From: an uncultured Bacillota bacterium
GTDB lineage: Bacteria > Bacillota_I > Bacilli_A > Izemoplasmatales > UBA1188
Assembly: GCA_937907585.1 (NCBI GenBank)
Contig: CALCVH010000084.1
Span: 1 to 36,403, forward strand
Direction of reading: 5' to 3'
Length of the DNA stretch: 36,403 bases
The position numbers and the translations under genes are program-made. The notes under the pieces are model-generated. The model saw only the letters and a list, made by a program, of their open reading frames with translations, was not told the DNA's origin and ran no database searches. Shown piece by piece: positions 32,463 to 36,403 of this stretch. Numbering within the stretch: position 1 is the first letter of the stretch; each line of letters starts with the position of its first letter.

Positions 32463-34442
32463 TTAACATCCTCCTTTTATTTTCTTTAAATAGATTGGAG
32501 CGAAACAGCCTCCTTGAACAGGTCTATTGATAAAGGCCTTATGCTCCTCATAGTAAATTGGTTTGCCTTCTATACAATCATAAAAATCACTAAATGGGAT
32601 TCTTATGATTGATGAACAAATATATTTATTAATTCTTTTATATATTTCTTTACTGAATTCAGAATTACCATATATCGCAGATATCCATATCTGCCAGTCA
32701 GTTTTTGAATAGCTATTTCTTCCATCTAATGGAATTCCATATTCCAACATTTCATTTATATATACTTCTTTTTCATTATTTGATAGTTCACTATTAAATA
32801 GATTAGTTTCACACATTAAATCAGCTAGTAAATTGTATTTTAAACTAAATAGATTTGAATCTTTATTTAATGGTAAAATACCATTTTTAACTTCTTTTAA
32901 TAATAGATCTCTTCTTCTATTAGCTTCACCTATATAAGAGTTACCGTCTTTATTTAAAGCGTTTAATAGTTTTCCATAAGCTTTAATACCTACAATAGCT
33001 TTTATCGCTAGATTGATATTACCTTTAGTATGACCCGCAAAATCATCAGTACATAATTGTGATTCAGGTAATATATCTTTACTAATTAAGTAATTAGCCC
33101 ATGTATTCAGTAAATCTATATTCTTACTGATATAATCAATGTTATTTGTTTCTTTAAATAGTAAATATGAAACAATTAACATATTACTGCTTTCTTCTAC
33201 AGGCATCTGTTTATCATAATTATAGATATTCATTCCTTTAGGATACTCAAAGTATCTAGGAAGTACTCCATAATCATCTTTTCTAAATGTAATAGATTTT
33301 TGATATTTAGAATCTTTATTATATATAGCGTAGAACTGTCCTAGACAGTATGGGTATACCCCTGCGTCATGTGGCGCAAATGGGAATTCCCATACAGACA
33401 TTCTTGAAAAATCAAATATAGGTGTCAACATTCCTTCAATTAGTTTAGGATTATATATTAAGAATAGAGGCATTACTGGATATGTTACATCGACTGTTGC
33501 GATACAGCCATCTGAACCATTTTCTTTTGATAAGAATAATATTCTACCATCTCTAGTTCTAACTAATTTATGAGCTGCGATAGACTGCATATAACTTGAT
33601 TTGATGATATTTACATAATCAGGTCCAAACTCTATCGCATCTTCTATAACCTTATTAGAAAATAAAGTACAGTGATTCTTTATTTCTTCATATCTATTAA
33701 ATGTATCAATTAGACAACTAAACATACTATTTTTAGTCACATCAAAATAGTATCCATTTAGAATCTCGCCATAATAATAGATTGAACAAACATCATCTAC
33801 TCCAAATAGAATTTTTCCATTTATTTCTTTATCTATACCCTTATGTATATTCATTCCTTTAATAGCGTAATCATTATCTAATAGATCACATATATCTGAC
33901 ATTAGATAATAATAGCCACTTTGTGGATATACATAATCAGCACTATTAACTAATAGTTGTTGTTTCTCTAATCCAAAATAAACTATTTCTTTATTATCTA
34001 CTTTGATTATGTCTTTTCGTATATAATCAACTGTAGAATACGCTATTTCATTACCTAAACATAGACTCAACTTTATTTCATCTATTTTTCTTTTAGGTTT
34101 AATATTATATTCAAAGAAACAACAAGGATTAGATAATAATAAAATATCATCAAGTGGTAATGGAGATGTAAAACTAACAGTTAATTCTAAATCATCATTT
34201 TGAAAAACAAAATGTGTGCTCATTAAATCAACACATAAATCTATCTGTTTAATCTCTTCTATATTATTATCGCTACCTAAAAAACGATATTTCTTGTTTT
34301 CGTATTCAATGTATCCTAAAAAATTCTTTATATCTCCTGCCCAGTGAATCACTTTATCTTTATTTAAATAATCACCAGATAGCCAAAAAGAAAAATTTGG
34401 ATCTTTTACGAAAAGTGGATAAGCGGTCATCAATCTATTCAT
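32463..34442 (-). CDS. GtaA-like hydrolase (DUF5127/DUF4965 six-hairpin family), cytoplasmic
   Basis: A 659-residue protein of the fungal glutaminase A-like family: N-terminal beta-sandwich DUF5127 (start AYPLFVKDPNFSFWLSGDYLN), then the six-hairpin DUF4965/DUF1793 core with TVDVTYPVMPLFLIYNPKLI, FAPHDAGVYP, MPVEESSNMLIVSYL, QLCTDDFAGHTKGNINLAIKAIVGI, PLDGRNSYSKTDWQIWISA and FINRPVQGG. The core resembles glycoside hydrolase barrels, so a glycan target is plausible; real glutaminase activity is unproven for bacterial members. I chose the ATG at 34440-34442 (behind GAGAG), which matches the conserved family start; the ATG at 34517 would add 25 unrelated residues. Without a signal peptide it should act inside the cell on imported product, unlike secreted fungal enzymes. 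First gene of the operon; its stop is 2 bp from the next start. Confidence 0.88.
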   Translation of the reverse strand: MNRLMTAYPLFVKDPNFSFWLSGDYLNKDKVIHWAGDIKNFLGYIEYENKKYRFLGSDNNIEEIKQIDLCVDLMSTHFVFQNDDLELTVSFTSPLPLDDILLLSNPCCFFEYNIKPKRKIDEIKLSLCLGNEIAYSTVDYIRKDIIKVDNKEIVYFGLEKQQLLVNSADYVYPQSGYYYLMSDICDLLDNDYAIKGMNIHKGIDKEINGKILFGVDDVCSIYYYGEILNGYYFDVTKNSMFSCLIDTFNRYEEIKNHCTLFSNKVIEDAIEFGPDYVNIIKSSYMQSIAAHKLVRTRDGRILFLSKENGSDGCIATVDVTYPVMPLFLIYNPKLIEGMLTPIFDFSRMSVWEFPFAPHDAGVYPYCLGQFYAIYNKDSKYQKSITFRKDDYGVLPRYFEYPKGMNIYNYDKQMPVEESSNMLIVSYLLFKETNNIDYISKNIDLLNTWANYLISKDILPESQLCTDDFAGHTKGNINLAIKAIVGIKAYGKLLNALNKDGNSYIGEANRRRDLLLKEVKNGILPLNKDSNLFSLKYNLLADLMCETNLFNSELSNNEKEVYINEMLEYGIPLDGRNSYSKTDWQIWISAIYGNSEFSKEIYKRINKYICSSIIRIPFSDFYDCIEGKPIYYEEHKAFINRPVQGGCFAPIYLKKIKGGC

Positions 34443-34525
34443 ATGTGCTCTCTTTTCATTTTTTACAAAAATTATATATAAAATATTTAATGCGATTTCA
34501 TAATTATAATATTTCATATTAAAAG

Positions 34526-34564
34526 AAATGTAAATATTTTGGACATTGTATGTTTTTTACATTT
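34526..34564. promoter_or_regulatory. Inverted repeat between the regulator and the glycan operon
   Basis: AAATGTAAA (34526-34534) and TTTACATTT (34556-34564) are perfect 9-bp inverted arms 30 bp apart centre to centre, with a smaller inverted repeat ACAT-TGT-ATGT (34543-34553) between them. They lie in the divergent control region, upstream of two minus-strand TATAAT hexamers (34471-34476 and 34503-34508) and of the plus-strand promoter. They are a candidate operator for the adjacent regulator. Confidence 0.5.
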
Positions 34565-34605
34565 TTTTAAACATTGCTTCCAAATTTTATGTAAGCTAAA
34601 TTTTG

Positions 34606-34633
34606 TTGATATTTAGGGATTTTTTGATATAAT
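34606..34633 (+). promoter_or_regulatory. Promoter of the HTH regulator
   Basis: TTGATA (34606-34611), 16 bp, TATAAT (34628-34633), 23 bp before the ATG, with AGGAAG as ribosome binding site. The short distance gives a leader of about 15 nt. Confidence 0.7.
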
Positions 34634-34656
34634 AAAAATAGATAGGAAGTCATTTT

Positions 34657-35643
34657 ATGAATAGTCTTACAAAAAATACAACAAATACAAATCCAGTATA
34701 CAAAATATCAAATAAAGAAAATAAAGACAAAATTTTAAAAACTTGTCATGCTTTATCATCGAAAGAAAGAATATTAATTCTTGAGTTAATTCAAGAAAAA
34801 CCTATGACTATTAAAGAATTAAGTCTAGCTTTAAATATGCCTATTTCTTCTGTTACATTACATACAAATATTCTTCAAGAAGCTAACCTTATTTCAATAG
34901 AATATAAACCTAATAAAAAAGGTAATATAAAACTTTGTAGTAGAGCAATTAACTCATTTGAAGTAATATTTGAAAATATCGATAACAACAATAACTTAAG
35001 AGAATTAGTATATGAGATGCCTATAGGTAATTTTTCTAATGTCGATATTGAGCCACCTTGTGGACTAGCTGGCATAAAGAGTGGACTAGGAAACTATGAT
35101 CATGTATCTTCTTTTTATCTTCCAGAGAAAAAAGACGCTGAATTACTCTGGTTTTCAAGCGGTCACATAACATATCTATTTCCTAATCAATTAAATGAAA
35201 GTAATGTAATAGAATCACTAGAATTCAGCTTAGAAATATGTAGTGAAACATATTATTCAAGAAATGATTGGCCATCAGATATCACATTCTATATAAATGG
35301 AATAGAATTATTAACCTGGACTTCACCAGGTGATTTCGGTGGAAGACGAGGAAAATATTCTCCAGAATATTGGTTTATAAACAGCACTCAATATGGTATT
35401 TTAAAAACCATAAAGATCAATTTAAATGGTATATATCTAGATGATATATTAGTTAATGAAAAGATTAATTTAAACACTTTAGAAATACAAAAATATCCAT
35501 ATATTGAATTTAAAATAGGCGTTAAAGAAAACGCCATTCATAGAGGTGGAATAAACCTATTTGGTAAAAACTTTGGTGATTACCCTCAAGCTATCGTTAT
35601 GAAAATATACACACAGAATATAAAAGGATCATATAAAGAATAA
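34657..35643 (+). CDS. ArsR-type transcription regulator fused to a beta-sandwich sensor domain
   Basis: A 328-residue regulator. Residues ~28-105 form an ArsR-like winged helix (LSSKERILILELIQEKPMTIKELSLALNMPISSVTLHTNIL). The remaining ~215 residues are a conserved domain I recognise from similar regulators in Paenibacillus and relatives: EMPIGNFSN, CGLAG, LLWFSSGHITYLFPNQL, LEFSLEICSE, RNDWPSDITFYINGIEL, TWTSPGDFGGRRG. Its strand-rich sequence resembles sugar-binding beta-sandwiches, so it may bind a sugar inducer, replacing the usual metal sites of ArsR. It is divergent from the eight-gene operon and probably controls it, as a repressor or activator. The adenine-rich first 25 residues are likely disordered. 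Confidence 0.85.
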   Translation: MNSLTKNTTNTNPVYKISNKENKDKILKTCHALSSKERILILELIQEKPMTIKELSLALNMPISSVTLHTNILQEANLISIEYKPNKKGNIKLCSRAINSFEVIFENIDNNNNLRELVYEMPIGNFSNVDIEPPCGLAGIKSGLGNYDHVSSFYLPEKKDAELLWFSSGHITYLFPNQLNESNVIESLEFSLEICSETYYSRNDWPSDITFYINGIELLTWTSPGDFGGRRGKYSPEYWFINSTQYGILKTIKINLNGIYLDDILVNEKINLNTLEIQKYPYIEFKIGVKENAIHRGGINLFGKNFGDYPQAIVMKIYTQNIKGSYKE

Positions 35644-35670
35644 AGGCACATTTTGTGCTTTTTCTTTTCT
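35642..35670 (+). terminator. Terminator of the regulator gene
   Basis: AAAGGCAC-ATTTT-GTGCTTTT forms an 8-bp stem with one G-T pair directly after the stop codon, followed by a T-rich run (TTTTTCTTTTCT). A typical intrinsic terminator. Confidence 0.75.
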
Positions 35671-35674
35671 CGAT

Positions 35675-35761
35675 GATTGCGCTTTTTTAATATTTTGTAC
35701 TTTTGAAGATTGCGCTTTTTTAATATTTAGGTGTTTTTATGATTGCGCTTTTTTAATATTT
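35675..35761. repeat. Three copies of a 21-bp repeat at 33-bp period
   Basis: GATTGCGCTTTTTTAATATT plus a final T is exactly repeated at 35675-35695, 35708-35728 and 35741-35761. The two 12-bp gaps differ in sequence but have equal length, so the period is exactly 33 bp. The array fills most of the gap between the regulator terminator and the convergent nuclease gene. Confidence 0.85.
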
Positions 35762-35814
35762 TTACATATTCCAGCATATATGACATTTTGTTTATAATAG
35801 TTAAATAATAGATA

Positions 35815-35835
35815 TCAAAAAAACTATTTTAGTTT
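35815..35835 (-). terminator. AT-only terminator overlapping the nuclease stop codon
   Basis: On the minus strand AAACTA-AAA-TAGTTT (35821-35835) followed by TTTTGAT. The stop codon TAG lies inside the stem. The stem is AT-rich, so it is weak. Confidence 0.4.
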
Positions 35836-36403
35836 CTTAAAGTCTTCTTCTTTACTTAAAATTTCTCTTATCTCATTTAATTTATTCTCTAATAGCTTTT
35901 TATCTATTAATTTAGTGCTATATTCTGCAACTGCAGTAGGTGACATGCTTCTAGATAGTGCATATTCGACTACTGTATCATCTTTAGATGTACATAATAT
36001 AATACCTACACTAGGATTCTCATTAGCTTTCTTTTCTTGTCTATCTAGCGCTTCTAAATAAAAATTCATTTTTGAAACATATTCAGGTTCAAATTTATCT
36101 ATTTTAAGCTCAAATGCAACCAAGCACGAATAAGTTCTATTATAAAATAATAAATCTATATAAAAATCACGATTGCCTACCTGCACTCTATATTCTTCAC
36201 CAACGAATGTAAAGTCATTTCCTATTTCTAAAATAAAATCTTTTAAATTAGACACAATTGATTTCCTTAAGTCTTTTTCAGAATAATTATTAGGTAAGTC
36301 TAAAAATTCTAATGAATATTGATCTAATATTCTAGTATTAGGATAATCATCTTCTCCAACAAGTGCAGTTGTACTTTCTAGTTCATTACCTGCAGATAAT
36401 ATA
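35824..36403 (-). CDS. YhcG/DUF1016-type PD-(D/E)XK nuclease, C-terminal part (cut by window edge)
   Basis: The reading frame is open from the stop at 35824 to the right edge of the window (about 192 codons). A GTG at 36253-36255 is internal: the coding sequence upstream of it continues the family, with LDQYSLEFLDLPNNYSEKDL. It is the C-terminal nuclease region of the YhcG/DUF1016 family. The PD-(D/E)XK-like core is visible: GNDFTFVGEEYRVQVG, then the Asp in DFYIDLLFYN and the Glu-Leu-Lys of AFELKIDKF, followed by YLEALDR and GIILCTSKDD. The family has been linked to restriction-modification loci and to nuclease folds of mobile elements. The partner genes, if any, lie beyond the edge. The N-terminal domain is missing from view. 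Confidence 0.85.
   Translation of the reverse strand, partial: ILSAGNELESTTALVGEDDYPNTRILDQYSLEFLDLPNNYSEKDLRKSIVSNLKDFILEIGNDFTFVGEEYRVQVGNRDFYIDLLFYNRTYSCLVAFELKIDKFEPEYVSKMNFYLEALDRQEKKANENPSVGIILCTSKDDTVVEYALSRSMSPTAVAEYSTKLIDKKLLENKLNEIREILSKEEDFKKLK

Noticed and set aside
32463..34442. Naming the first operon gene as a true glutaminase
   Set aside because: The family name comes from fungal GtaA; the operon context and the six-hairpin core favour a glycan substrate, and no activity can be read from sequence.
35675..35761. Possible CRISPR array
   Set aside because: The repeats are 21 bp with 12-bp spacers, far below the usual spacer length, only three copies exist, and no cas gene is in the window.
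36253..36255. GTG as the start of a short 143-residue nuclease
   Set aside because: The frame continues upstream to the window edge with recognisable YhcG-family sequence, so the GTG is an internal valine.

Overview
The window is AT-rich DNA from a low-GC Gram-positive-type bacterium. Supporting signs are AGGAGG-type ribosome binding sites, TATAAT promoters, four lipobox lipoproteins, a sufCDSUB cluster, a ThiT/TPP-riboswitch unit, and a sugar ABC transporter with no ATPase gene of its own. TGA is used as a stop (for example at the hydrolase/VanZ overlap) and Trp is TGG, so the code is standard. An uncultured member of the Bacilli or a Mollicutes-related lineage using code 11, perhaps gut-associated, fits best; this is inference, with no rRNA or marker gene to confirm it. 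Most genes are on the minus strand. The two on the plus strand are an AAA-type ATPase and an HTH regulator.

Left part (1-6.9 kb): the start of a GNAT acetyltransferase, cut by the window edge; a Fic-domain protein whose catalytic His position is Gln, with a strong promoter framed by 18-bp direct repeats; an ABC exporter whose predicted -10 lies in an imperfect palindrome; a membrane-bound SpoIIE/RsbU-type phosphatase with an inverted repeat around its promoter; and a TPP-riboswitch-controlled pair, thiT plus a small four-helix membrane protein.

Middle part (7-18.3 kb): a compact iron-sulfur cluster operon, sufC-sufD-sufS-sufU-sufB, with transketolase (tkt) as its last gene. The TPP riboswitch starts right after tkt, so a TPP enzyme and the thiamine importer are neighbours. 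Next come a four-gene operon (two alpha/beta hydrolases, VanZ, DUF1292), a divergent ATPase with a tandemly duplicated leader, and an AlkD-like DNA glycosylase.

Right part (18.3-34.7 kb): the most distinctive region is an eight-gene, ~16-kb minus-strand operon ending at a strong hairpin. In transcription order it encodes a cytoplasmic GtaA-like (DUF5127/DUF4965) hydrolase, a solute-binding lipoprotein, two sugar permeases, a large Ig/lectin-like surface protein, a DUF4838 lipoprotein with a GH-like fold, a Big_2/beta-helix lipoprotein and a 1190-residue lipoprotein with five CBM9-like modules. It looks like a complete bind-process-import-hydrolyse pathway for an unknown glycan or glycoconjugate. 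A divergent ArsR-type regulator fused to a predicted beta-sandwich sensor, with an inverted repeat between the two, is the likely local switch.

The right edge holds three copies of a 21-bp sequence at exact 33-bp period and the 3' part of a YhcG/DUF1016-type PD-(D/E)XK nuclease.
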